Shown in pieces: positions 18,458 through 26,037 of a stretch of DNA of 64,000 nt (position 1 is the stretch's first letter; every line of letters starts with the position of its first letter). A program made the position numbers and the translations under genes. Source of the stretch: Paraplanobispora takensis (lineage in GTDB: Bacteria; Actinomycetota; Actinomycetes; Streptosporangiales; Streptosporangiaceae). The notes under the pieces were generated by a model. The model saw only the letters and a list, made by a program, of their open reading frames with translations. It did not search any database and was not told where the DNA came from. The stretch lies in contig NZ_BOOK01000021.1 of the NCBI RefSeq assembly GCF_016863195.1, forward strand, positions 1 through 64,000. Direction: 5' to 3'.

Positions 18458-19327
18458 CTACCGCCTTGCCTGCCTGCGACGACGCCAGAGCACCAGCGGG
18501 AGGGCACCCGCGACGCCGGCGAGGAGCGGGGTCGCCCCTCCCACGACGCCGGCGGCCTTCAGCGCCGGCTGGGCGAACGTGTCGGGAATGGGGAGGGTGG
18601 TGGCCCGGGAGAAGGGCCAGACGATGACGAAGGCCCGACCGATCACCTGGTCCACCGGGATCGTGCCGCCGCCCGGGTCGCCCTGGTGCTCGCGGGAGTC
18701 GAGGGAGACCTCGCGGTGGTCGCCCATCACCCACAGGCGGTTCTGCGGGACCTTGATCTCGAAGGTCTTCTGGGAGGGGTCGTTGCCCGGGTAGAGGTAG
18801 CTCTTCTCGTCGAGCGGCACCCCGTTGACCGTGACGCGTCCGGCCTTGTCGCAGCACTTCACCGTGTCACCCGGTACGCCGATGACGCGCTTGATGTAGT
18901 CCTTCTCGCCGGGGACCACGCCGAACGCGGTGCCGACCCAGTGGAAGAACGCGGTGACCGGGTTGGACGGCTCCTCGTACTCCACTTCGCCGTCCCAGGA
19001 GTCGACCCCGGAGAAGACCACCACGTCGCCGCGCTCGATGTCGCGGACGTGGTAGACGAGCTTGTTGACCAGGACCCTGTCGTTCTTCAGGAGCGTGTTC
19101 TCCATCGACTCCGAGGGGATGTAGAACGCCTGGACGACAAAGGACTTGATCAGGAACGCGAGGACCAGCGCGACCACGACAAGGACGGGCAACTCCCGCC
19201 AGAAGGAGCCCTTTTTCTTCTCCTTGCCGCTCTTGGCGGTCTTCTTCGTGTCTTCGGCGACCACACCCACCTCGTCCTCGACAGGTCGACGCGAGGGAGC
19301 GTCGTACGCCTGGTCTTCGCTAGTCAT
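18458..19327 (-). CDS. Signal peptidase I (longer paralogue)
   Basis: The 289-residue product has one N-terminal membrane helix (about 45-65), catalytic Ser in PSESMENTLL and Lys in YIKRVIGVPGDTVKCC, and WVMGDHREVSLDSREH. It differs from its neighbour by an insert after DVVVFSGV and by a C-terminal hydrophobic tail (VVGGATPLLAGVAGALPL) ending in basic residues, probably a second membrane segment. Actinomycetes often have several type I signal peptidases in tandem next to rplS. The ATG at 19327 is preferred. Confidence 0.95.
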   Translation of the reverse strand: MTSEDQAYDAPSRRPVEDEVGVVAEDTKKTAKSGKEKKKGSFWRELPVLVVVALVLAFLIKSFVVQAFYIPSESMENTLLKNDRVLVNKLVYHVRDIERGDVVVFSGVDSWDGEVEYEEPSNPVTAFFHWVGTAFGVVPGEKDYIKRVIGVPGDTVKCCDKAGRVTVNGVPLDEKSYLYPGNDPSQKTFEIKVPQNRLWVMGDHREVSLDSREHQGDPGGGTIPVDQVIGRAFVIVWPFSRATTLPIPDTFAQPALKAAGVVGGATPLLAGVAGALPLVLWRRRRQARR

Positions 19328-19520
19328 CGTTGACGAGCCTAGATGATGACCGGGGCTCGGTGGTCGAGCCGGTGGTTATGGACTGCTCTTGATTCCATCA
19401 TCGTTGGTCCGCCTTCGTCCGTCATTGCCGGTTCCGACCGTCTCGCGACGACAGCGGGAACGGCGGCTCCATACCCGCCGAACCACCTCCGTATGCGGAA
19501 ACACGCCGTCACCACATGCG

Positions 19521-19550
19521 AAAACGGCCCGCCCCCCAGGGGACGGGCCG
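19521..19550 (-). terminator. Rho-independent terminator after rplS
   Basis: CGGCCCG (19525-19531) pairs with CGGGCCG (19544-19550). Read on the minus strand, the hairpin is followed directly by TTTT. It lies 41 nt past the rplS stop and separates the ribosomal operon from lepB. Confidence 0.85.
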
Positions 19551-19591
19551 GAGCCGCTGTCGCGCGGGCCCGTAAGGGACCGCGCGGGGCG

Positions 19592-19945
19592 TCAGCGGGC
19601 CTCGCGCTTCTCGCGGATGCGGGCGGCCTTGCCGCGCAGGTCGCGCATGTAGTAGAGCTTGGCACGACGGACGTCACCGCGGGTCACGACGGTGATCTTC
19701 TCGATGACCGGGCTGTGCACCGGGAAGGTGCGCTCGACGCCGACGCTGTAGCTGATCTTGCGGACGGTGAAGGTCTCACGGGCGCCGCTGCCCTGACGGC
19801 GCAGGACGAAGCCCTTGAAGACCTGGACACGGGACCGGTTGCCCTCGATGACGCGGACGTGCACCTCAAGCGTGTCACCGGGACGGAAGTTCGGGACGTC
19901 GCTGCGGAGCGTGGCCTTCTCAAGCTCGGTGATCAGCGTGTGCAT
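19592..19945 (-). CDS. Large ribosomal subunit protein bL19
   Basis: The 117-residue length is usual. L19 sits at the 30S-50S interface. [40 protein letters not shown] and [15 protein letters not shown] are the family core, and it ends in a basic tail ([18 protein letters not shown]). The start is the ATG at 19945. It is the last gene of the ffh/rpsP/trmD transcription direction before a terminator. Confidence 0.97.
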   Translation of the reverse strand: MHTLITELEKATLRSDVPNFRPGDTLEVHVRVIEGNRSRVQVFKGFVLRRQGSGARETFTVRKISYSVGVERTFPVHSPVIEKITVVTRGDVRRAKLYYMRDLRGKAARIREKREAR

Positions 19946-20103
19946 GACAGTGGTACCTCATTTACGCGAGCATGCGGAGGTCCACCCGGCCGCACGGAAG
20001 GCGGCATCGCGGTGGACGCACATGCTGGGCTGGATGTGTCCTGGAAGCCGGGCCCGTCGGCCCGGCGGCGCGCGCCGACCTGTGAACAGTCTGCGGCAAC
20101 GAT

Positions 20104-20892
20104 TCAGTGTGCCATATTTTCGCCGCTCACCGGAAATCCGAGCTCCCCGAGCAGCCTCCGGTCGTGCTTGTCGAGGCTCTGCGGATCGAGCGCCGCGAGC
20201 AGCTCGGGACGGTTCTCCGCGGTACGGCGCAGCGCCTCGTCCCTCCGCCACCGGGCGATCTTCCCGTGGTGGCCGGAGAGCAGGATCTCGGGCACCTCGC
20301 GCCCCCGCCACTGCGGCGGCTTGGTGTAGACGGGGCCTTCGAGCAGGTTCTCCATGGCCCCGGGGGCGAAGGAGTCGTCCGCGACCGAGCGGGCGTTGCC
20401 CAGCACCCCGGGCAGCAGCCGGCCGACCGCCTCGACCATCACCAGGACGGCCACCTCTCCCCCGGCCAGCACGTAGTCGCCGATGCTGACCTCGTCCACC
20501 CGCAGGCGGGAGCCGTACTCGGCCATGACCCGGGAGTCGATGCCCTCGTAGCGCGCCGGGGTGAACAGCAGCCAGGGCTCGGCGGCGTACTCCATGGCGA
20601 GCTTCTGGGTGAAGGGGACCCCGCTCGGCGTCGGCACGACGATCCGCGGCCGGGCGGCCGGGTCGGCGGCCAGGACGCCGTCGATGGCCTCGCCCCAGGG
20701 GCCGGGCTTCATGACCATGCCGGGGCCGCCGCCGTAGGGCGTGTCGTCCACGGTGTGGTGCACGTCGTGCGTCCAGTCGCGCAGCTGGTGCAGGTGGACG
20801 TCGAGGATGCCGCGCTCGCGCGCCTTGCCGATGAGCGAGACGTCAAGGGGGGCGAAGTACTCGGGGAAGATCGAGATGATGTCGATGCGCAT
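20104..20892 (-). CDS. tRNA (guanine37-N1)-methyltransferase TrmD
   Basis: TrmD adds m1G at position 37, next to the anticodon. The 262-residue SPOUT enzyme has MRIDIISIFPEYFAPL at the start, HTVDDTPYGGGPGMVMK, the knot region (LLFTPARYEGIDSRV, then DEVSIGDYVLAGGE) and the C-terminal domain ending in GHHGKIARWRRDEALRRT. The ATG at 20892 gives the right length and lies 4 nt after the rimM stop, so the two are co-translated. Confidence 0.96.
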   Translation of the reverse strand: MRIDIISIFPEYFAPLDVSLIGKARERGILDVHLHQLRDWTHDVHHTVDDTPYGGGPGMVMKPGPWGEAIDGVLAADPAARPRIVVPTPSGVPFTQKLAMEYAAEPWLLFTPARYEGIDSRVMAEYGSRLRVDEVSIGDYVLAGGEVAVLVMVEAVGRLLPGVLGNARSVADDSFAPGAMENLLEGPVYTKPPQWRGREVPEILLSGHHGKIARWRRDEALRRTAENRPELLAALDPQSLDKHDRRLLGELGFPVSGENMAH

Positions 20893-20896
20893 GTCG

Positions 20897-21412
20897 TCAG
20901 ACGGCCTGATCGGGGTCGAGCAGGCCCGCCGGCGCGACCACCAGGAGCGTGCCTGCCTCCAGGTCGATCTCCGGGACCAGCGCCTTGACGAACGGTACGT
21001 AGACGTCCCTGCCACCGCGCCGTACGACCAGCAGGTCCTGGCCGTGGTGCAGCACGTCGGTCACCTCACCGGCCCGCTCGCCGTCGGGCGTGACCACGGT
21101 GAGGCCGATGAGCTGGTGGTCGTAGAACTCGTCGGGGTCGTCGGAGGGCGGGATGTCCGCCGAGTCGATGACGAGCATGGTGCCGCGCAGCTCCTCTGCG
21201 CGGTCGCGGTCGTCCACGCCCTCGAAGCGCACCAGCAGGACCCCGGAGTGCCAGCGGCGGGAGGCGACGACGAGCGGTCCCGCCGAGGCGGGGTCGGTGG
21301 AGACGGCCGCTCCAGGGGTGAAGCGCCGCTCCGGGTCGTCGGTGCGGACCTCCACGGTCACGTCGCCGCGGAGCCCGTGCGGGCGGCCGATGCGGCCTAC
21401 GACAAGCTGCAC
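20897..21412 (-). CDS. Ribosome maturation factor RimM
   Basis: RimM assists 30S assembly near S19. In the 171-residue product the N-terminal half reads VVGRIGRPHGLRGDVTVEVRTDDPERRF. The PRC-barrel half includes EFYDHQLIGLTVV, VLHHGQDLLVV and VPFVKALVPEIDL. The GTG at 21412 has AGGAGA about 5 nt upstream. It is directly upstream of trmD in translation order. Confidence 0.95.
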   Translation of the reverse strand: MQLVVGRIGRPHGLRGDVTVEVRTDDPERRFTPGAAVSTDPASAGPLVVASRRWHSGVLLVRFEGVDDRDRAEELRGTMLVIDSADIPPSDDPDEFYDHQLIGLTVVTPDGERAGEVTDVLHHGQDLLVVRRGGRDVYVPFVKALVPEIDLEAGTLLVVAPAGLLDPDQAV

Positions 21413-21535
21413 GCCCGTCTCCTGAAATCGTCGTGTGCGGAAACCGTGTCTGAAAACCGTGTGCGAGGACAACGCAAACGGGTCACCCACACCGGTGGAT
21501 GACCCGTCCGCTCGATGAATCTCGTGGATCTCGTG

Positions 21536-21778
21536 TCAGCGGACCTCGTCCAGGTCCAGCAGGTCGACCCGGACGTATTTTCCGTCGCCAAGAGCGTTCA
21601 CGACGGTGCGGAGCGCCTTGGCCGTACGGCCACCACGGCCGATGACCTTGCCCAGGTCCTCTGGGTGGACCCGGACCTCAAGCACGCGCCCGCTGCGGAT
21701 GCGGCGGGCCCGGACCTGGATCTCGTCGGGATGCTCGACGATGCCCTTCACCAGGTGCTCGAGGGCCTCCTCGAGCAC
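21536..21778 (-). CDS. KH-domain RNA-binding protein KhpA
   Basis: The 80-residue single KH domain starts VLEEALEHLVKGIVEHPDEI and has the loop GKVIGRGGRTAKALRTVV (GxxG is GRGG). Such proteins bind RNA and sit between rpsP and rimM in Gram-positive bacteria. The GTG at 21778 lies 1 nt from the rpsP stop, so translation is probably coupled. The body has the VHPEDLGKV step and an acidic end. Confidence 0.94.
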   Translation of the reverse strand: MLEEALEHLVKGIVEHPDEIQVRARRIRSGRVLEVRVHPEDLGKVIGRGGRTAKALRTVVNALGDGKYVRVDLLDLDEVR

Positions 21779-21779
21779 C

Positions 21780-22244
21780 TCAGGCCTCGCCTTCCGGCTT
21801 CTCCTCGGCGGCGACCGGCTCGGCCGGGGCCTCGGCGGCGGCGGCCTCGTCGGCCTTGGGGGCCTTCTTCGCCGACTTCTTCGGAGTCGTGGCGGCGTCG
21901 AGGGACAGGGTCTCCTTGGCCGCGGCCTCGTAGGCGGCGTGCCGGTCCGGCTTGGGCTCGGCGACGAGCTTCGGCGCCGGGGCGGGCTCGCCCTTGAACT
22001 TCTGCCAGTCACCGGTGATCTTGAGGAGCTTCATGACCGGCTCGGTCGGCTGCGCGCCGACACCCAGCCAGTAGGCCGCCCGCTCGGCGTCGATCTCGAT
22101 GCGCGAGGGGTTCTCCTTGGGGTGGTACAGGCCGATCTCCTCGATCGCCCGGCCGTCACGCTTGGTGCGGCTGTCGGCGATGACGACACGGTACTGCGCG
22201 TTGCGGATCATGCCGAGCCGCTTGAGCTTGATCTTGACTGCCAC
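21780..22244 (-). CDS. Small ribosomal subunit protein bS16
   Basis: The 154-residue product has the S16 core in its first 85 residues: [38 protein letters not shown] and [15 protein letters not shown]. It is followed by a long Ala/Glu/Lys-rich tail (about 100-154) that the E. coli protein lacks; tails of this type are seen in actinomycetes. The GTG at 22244 has GGAGAG about 9 nt upstream and places the conserved VAVKI at the N terminus. Confidence 0.95.
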   Translation of the reverse strand: MAVKIKLKRLGMIRNAQYRVVIADSRTKRDGRAIEEIGLYHPKENPSRIEIDAERAAYWLGVGAQPTEPVMKLLKITGDWQKFKGEPAPAPKLVAEPKPDRHAAYEAAAKETLSLDAATTPKKSAKKAPKADEAAAAEAPAEPVAAEEKPEGEA

Positions 22245-22598
22245 GGGTGTGGTCTCTCCATGCATTGGGGCGTGGGTGAGCGACGGCTCATCGAGTGGGG
22301 CACGAAGAGCGGATCGCTGCAGGGACAGGCACGACCGGCGGGGGTTAGAGGGCGCCCGCGTGGTCGAGATGTTCCAACATGCCATTGTGCCAGATGCGCG
22401 GGGGTGCCCGGCCAACCGACGCCCGTCTCCTCCGGTTCCGAGGGGGAAAATCTCGGCAATCCACACGCGGCGGACCCGGCGCACCCGCCCCGCCACGGAC
22501 GAACCGGTCCCTGTCGCACCGCGGACGCGCCGACCACCGCCACGCCGCCGACGCACCCGCCCCGCGACGCCGCCGACGCGCCGATCCCCCGTAACGCC

Positions 22599-22630
22599 AG
22601 GAGGGCCGTCGCGTGCGCGACGGCCCTCCT
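22599..22630. terminator. Perfect 15-bp hairpin between ffh and rpsP units
   Basis: Arms 22599-22613 and 22616-22630 are exact reverse complements with a 2-nt loop. No T tract follows on either strand. It lies about 70 nt after the small membrane peptide gene, so it likely ends the ffh transcript ahead of the rpsP promoter. Confidence 0.7.
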
Positions 22631-22700
22631 ACGACCTCACCGAGGCGGCCTCACGGGGCGACCTCACCGACCTGCTCGGGGCGACCCGCTTGAGGCGGCC

Positions 22701-22808
22701 TCACTTGGGCCGGACTCCCAGCAGCTCCAGCGTCGCCATCGCGATGAAGCCCACGATGATGATCACCCAGATCCACCGGGCACGCCCGAAGAACTTGTCG
22801 TCGCTCAT
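22701..22808 (-). CDS. 35-residue single-helix membrane peptide coupled to ffh
   Basis: The ATG at 22808 overlaps the ffh stop (ATGA). The product starts MSDDKFFGRARWIW and continues into a hydrophobic helix (VIIIVGFIAMATLELLG), ending VRPK at a TGA at 22701-22703. It has a charged N-tail, one membrane span and a basic end, so it would sit in the cytoplasmic membrane. Being translated directly after the signal recognition particle GTPase suggests a link with membrane insertion, which is inference. It is too short to be called by length filters, but the overlap and amphipathic layout support it. Confidence 0.7.
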   Translation of the reverse strand: MSDDKFFGRARWIWVIIIVGFIAMATLELLGVRPK

Positions 22809-24352
22809 TTCTGTCCGGGGAACTTGAACTTCGAGGGGTCGAAGCCGGGCGGCAGCTCGATGCCCGGCGGGAGCTGGCCCGCGCCGAGGTTGCCCAGGGC
22901 GCCGCCGAGGTCGGGCGACTTGCCCGCCCCGCCGGAAGCGCCCTTGGCGAGGGCGGCCTTGCGCGGGTCTCCGCTGACCCGGCGGCCCTTGCCGGCCTTC
23001 TTCTGCGCGGCCTTGGCCTTGCGCCCGCCCGGCATGCCGGGGATGCCCATCCCGCTGGTCACCCGCTTCATCATCTTCTGGGCCTCGAAGAAGCGCACGA
23101 CCAGGTTGTTGACCTCGGTCACCGTGACGCCGGAGCCCTTGGCGATGCGCTCGCGGCGCGACCCCTTGATGATCTTCGGGTCCGCGCGCTCGGCCGGCGT
23201 CATCGAGCGGATGATCGCCGCGACGCGGTCCAGGTCGCGGTCGTCGATCTGGTTGAGCTGGTCGCGCATCTGCCCCATGCCGGGCATCATGCCGAGCAGG
23301 TTCTTGATGGGGCCCATCTTGCGGACCATCATCATCTGCTCGAGGAAGTCCTCCAGCGTGAAGCCCTCGCCCGAGGTGAGCTTGCCCGCCATCTTGGCGG
23401 CTTCCTGCTCGTCGAAGGTCTTCTGGGCCTGCTCGATCAGGGTGAGGATGTCACCCATGTCGAGGATGCGGGAGGCCATCCGGTCGGGGTGGAAGGCGTC
23501 GAAGTCCTCGAGCTTCTCACCCGTGGACGCGAACATGATCGGCTTGCCGGTGATGTGGCGGACCGACAGGGCGGCACCGCCGCGGGCGTCGCCGTCGAGC
23601 TTGGTCAGCACGACGCCGTCGAAGCCGACGCCCTCCATGAAGGCCTGGGCCGTGGAGACGGCGTCCTGACCGATCATGGCGTCGACCACGAACAGGACCT
23701 CGTCGGGCGAGACCGCGTCGCGGATGTCGGCGGCCTGCTTCATCATCTCCTGGTCGATGCCCAGGCGGCCCGCGGTGTCGATGATGACGATGTCGTGCTG
23801 CTGCCGCCGGGCGTGGTCGATCGACTGCCGGGCCACCGCGATCGGGTCGCCGACGCCGTTGCCGGGCTCGGGGGCGTAGACCGCCACTCCCGCCCGCTCG
23901 GCCACGACCGACAGCTGCTGGACCGCGTTGGGACGCTGCAGGTCGGCGGCGACCAGCAGCGGGACGTGGTTCTGCTCCCGCAGCCAGCGGGCGAGCTTGC
24001 CCGCCAGCGTGGTCTTACCGGCACCCTGGAGACCCGCGAGCATGATGACGGTCGGCGGGTTCTTGGCCAGGCGGAGCCGCCTGGTCTCGCCGCCCAGGAT
24101 CTCGATCAGCTCGTCGTTGACGATCTTGACGACCTGCTGGGCCGGGTTCAGCGCCTGGGAGACCTCGGCACCGCGGGCGCGCTCCTTGATCTGGGCGACG
24201 AAGCTCTTGACGACGGGCAGCGCCACGTCGGCCTCGAGCAGTGCGATGCGGATCTCGCGGCAGGTCGCGTCGATGTCGGCGTCGGAGAGCCGACCCTTGG
24301 ACCGAAGGGAGGAGAAGACCGATGTGAGCCGGTCGGAAAGCGTCTCGAACAC
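22805..24352 (-). CDS. Signal recognition particle protein Ffh (SRP54)
   Basis: Ffh binds signal sequences and 4.5S/6S RNA and delivers ribosomes to FtsY. The 515-residue product has the N domain, the GTPase G domain (GLQGAGKTTLAGKLA, then DTAGRLG, TKLDGDARGGAAL) and the Met-rich M domain (FLEQMMMVRKMGPI, LLGMMPGM, GSGVTVTEVNNLV). A Gly/Pro/Lys-rich tail of about 60 residues follows. The ATG at 24352 fits MFETLSDRLTSVFSSLRSKG, the usual start. Confidence 0.97.
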   Translation of the reverse strand: MFETLSDRLTSVFSSLRSKGRLSDADIDATCREIRIALLEADVALPVVKSFVAQIKERARGAEVSQALNPAQQVVKIVNDELIEILGGETRRLRLAKNPPTVIMLAGLQGAGKTTLAGKLARWLREQNHVPLLVAADLQRPNAVQQLSVVAERAGVAVYAPEPGNGVGDPIAVARQSIDHARRQQHDIVIIDTAGRLGIDQEMMKQAADIRDAVSPDEVLFVVDAMIGQDAVSTAQAFMEGVGFDGVVLTKLDGDARGGAALSVRHITGKPIMFASTGEKLEDFDAFHPDRMASRILDMGDILTLIEQAQKTFDEQEAAKMAGKLTSGEGFTLEDFLEQMMMVRKMGPIKNLLGMMPGMGQMRDQLNQIDDRDLDRVAAIIRSMTPAERADPKIIKGSRRERIAKGSGVTVTEVNNLVVRFFEAQKMMKRVTSGMGIPGMPGGRKAKAAQKKAGKGRRVSGDPRKAALAKGASGGAGKSPDLGGALGNLGAGQLPPGIELPPGFDPSKFKFPGQK

Positions 24353-24470
24353 GTGATTGGCCAGCCTCTGCGCTACAGGGTCTGCGACTCGACCTCCCAG
24401 CCTATCCGCTGGGGGATGCGCCTGGCGCCCCGGCGCGGGCGCGGCGCCCGGTCACGTCGGGACGTGCCGC

Positions 24471-25064
24471 CTAGCGGCCCCACCCGGGCACGGCCATCCG
24501 CATGGTCAGGGCGTGCTCGACCAGGGTGATGAGCGTGGCCTTCACCGCGTCGCGGGAGCGCGCGTCGGTCCGCGAGATCGGGATGTTGGGGGCGAGCGTC
24601 AGGGCCTCCCGCACCTCCTCCTCGCCGTGCGGGTGGGTGCCGTCCCAGCCGTTGAGCGCCACGACGAAGGGGAGCCTGGCCTCCTCGAAGTAGTCGATGG
24701 CCGGGAAGCTGTCGGCCAGGCGGCGCGTGTCGACCAGCACGATCGCACCGATCGCGCCGCGGACCAGGTCGTCCCACATGAACCAGAACCGGTGCTGGCC
24801 CGGCGTGCCGAACAGGTACAGGATCAGGTCGCGGTCCAGGGACACCCGGCCGAAGTCCATCGCCACCGTGGTGGTGGTCTTGTTGGGGGTCAGGCCGAGG
24901 TCGTCGATGCCGGCGCTGGCGTCGGTCATCACCGCCTCCGTGGTCAGCGGGAGGATCTCCGACACCGCCCCCACGAACGTGGTCTTGCCCACACCGAAAC
25001 CACCGGCGACGACAATCTTGGTCGATGTGAGGCCGCCACCGCGGCTAGAGCCTGCGAAGTCCAC
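24471..25064 (-). CDS. Conservon 1 Ras-like GTPase (CvnD)
   Basis: The 197-residue small GTPase has P-loop GGFGVGKTT (about 21-29), switch region TTTTVAMDFGR, LFGTPGQHRFWFMWDDL in place of the usual DTAGQ, and VALNGWDG as the N-x-x-D base-recognition step. It is the effector end of the conservon, cycling with the roadblock and DUF742 proteins under the membrane kinase. The GTG at 25064 lies inside cvnC, 20 nt before its stop, so the same DNA encodes the CvnC end and the CvnD start in two frames. Confidence 0.93.
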   Translation of the reverse strand: MDFAGSSRGGGLTSTKIVVAGGFGVGKTTFVGAVSEILPLTTEAVMTDASAGIDDLGLTPNKTTTTVAMDFGRVSLDRDLILYLFGTPGQHRFWFMWDDLVRGAIGAIVLVDTRRLADSFPAIDYFEEARLPFVVALNGWDGTHPHGEEEVREALTLAPNIPISRTDARSRDAVKATLITLVEHALTMRMAVPGWGR

Positions 25065-25503
25065 TGAGCACCCTTTCCAGCAGGTTGAGATCCGGCTTGC
25101 CCGCGTTGAGCTGCGGCTGGTGCAGTTGGACCAGACCCTCGGCCGCCATGTCCGCGATCAGGATCCGGGTGACGCCCAGCGGGATGCGGAGCATCGCGGA
25201 GATCTCAGCGACCGAACGCACGTGCCGGCACAGGGCGCTGATCGCCTGGTACTCCGGCGTGCGGGTAGACAGATCGAGATGGATCGACGTCGCCGAGGAG
25301 ACCAGGGCCTCCATCGCGAGTTGCGTGCGGGGGGCGGTGCGCCCCCCGGTCACGGCGTACGGCCTGACCAGGGAGCTCTGCTCCGCCGGCGGCGGTTGCA
25401 CGTGATGCGCGGGACCACCCTGCTGCAGGTGGGCGTCGTCCGTCGGCCGATAGGGGGGACCGCTCATCGGTCCCCTGTCATCGGGCCAGCCAGGGCCTGC
25501 CAC
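25045..25503 (-). CDS. Conservon 1 DUF742 protein (CvnC)
   Basis: The 152-residue product has a variable Pro/Gln-rich N-tail of about 45 residues and then the DUF742 domain: LVRPYAVTGGRTAPRTQLAM, ISALCRHVRSVAEISAMLRI, PLGVTRILIADMAAEGLV, and the end LLERVLSGLRRL. The middle looks like a winged helix-turn-helix. The GTG at 25503 has AGGAGG about 6 nt upstream. It lies between the roadblock and GTPase genes. Confidence 0.92.
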   Translation of the reverse strand: MAGPGWPDDRGPMSGPPYRPTDDAHLQQGGPAHHVQPPPAEQSSLVRPYAVTGGRTAPRTQLAMEALVSSATSIHLDLSTRTPEYQAISALCRHVRSVAEISAMLRIPLGVTRILIADMAAEGLVQLHQPQLNAGKPDLNLLERVLSGLRRL

Positions 25504-25581
25504 GGCACCCTCCTAGGACAGTGTCTGCCGCGACGCGGGAGCGTCGCGGCGGGCGCCGGCGAGCGGCGCCTTCGCGGACCC

Positions 25582-26004
25582 TCATCGCGGATGGGAGGCT
25601 TGGAGCTCGGCCCGGACGGCCGGCGTCAGCACCTGGCCGGCACGTTCGACGAGCAGCGTCATCTGGTAGGCGACCAGGCCCATGTCGCAGTCCGGGGAGG
25701 CCAGGACCGCGAGGCAGGAGCCGTCGCTGATCGACATGATGAGGAGCAGCCCCCGCTGCATCTCCACCACGGTCTGGGTCACCCCACCGCCCTCGAAGAC
25801 CCGTGAGGCGCCCTGGGTCAGGCTGATCAGGCCGGCCGCGACCGCGGCCAGCTGGTCGGCCCGGTCGCGGGGGAACCCGTCCGAGAAGGCCAGCGGCAGT
25901 CCGTCCGTCGAGACCACCACTGTGTGGGCGACTCCGGGGACGTTGTTCACGAAGTCGGTGATCAACCAGTTGACCCCGCGAGCTGCCTGGCTCAGTTCAC
26001 GCAC
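25582..26004 (-). CDS. Conservon 1 roadblock/LC7 protein (CvnB)
   Basis: This is a 140-residue roadblock-fold protein, the MglB-like regulator class for small GTPases. WLITDFVNNVPGVAHTVVVSTDG, ADQLAAVAAGLISLTQGASRVFEGG and GSCLAVLASPDCDMGLVAYQM mark the fold. It probably works as a GTPase-activating or scaffold partner for CvnD. It starts with GTG at 26004, 33 nt after the kinase stop. Confidence 0.93.
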   Translation of the reverse strand: MRELSQAARGVNWLITDFVNNVPGVAHTVVVSTDGLPLAFSDGFPRDRADQLAAVAAGLISLTQGASRVFEGGGVTQTVVEMQRGLLLIMSISDGSCLAVLASPDCDMGLVAYQMTLLVERAGQVLTPAVRAELQASHPR

Positions 26005-26037
26005 GCGTCATCCTCCTCGGCGATCGGATGGGCTCGC

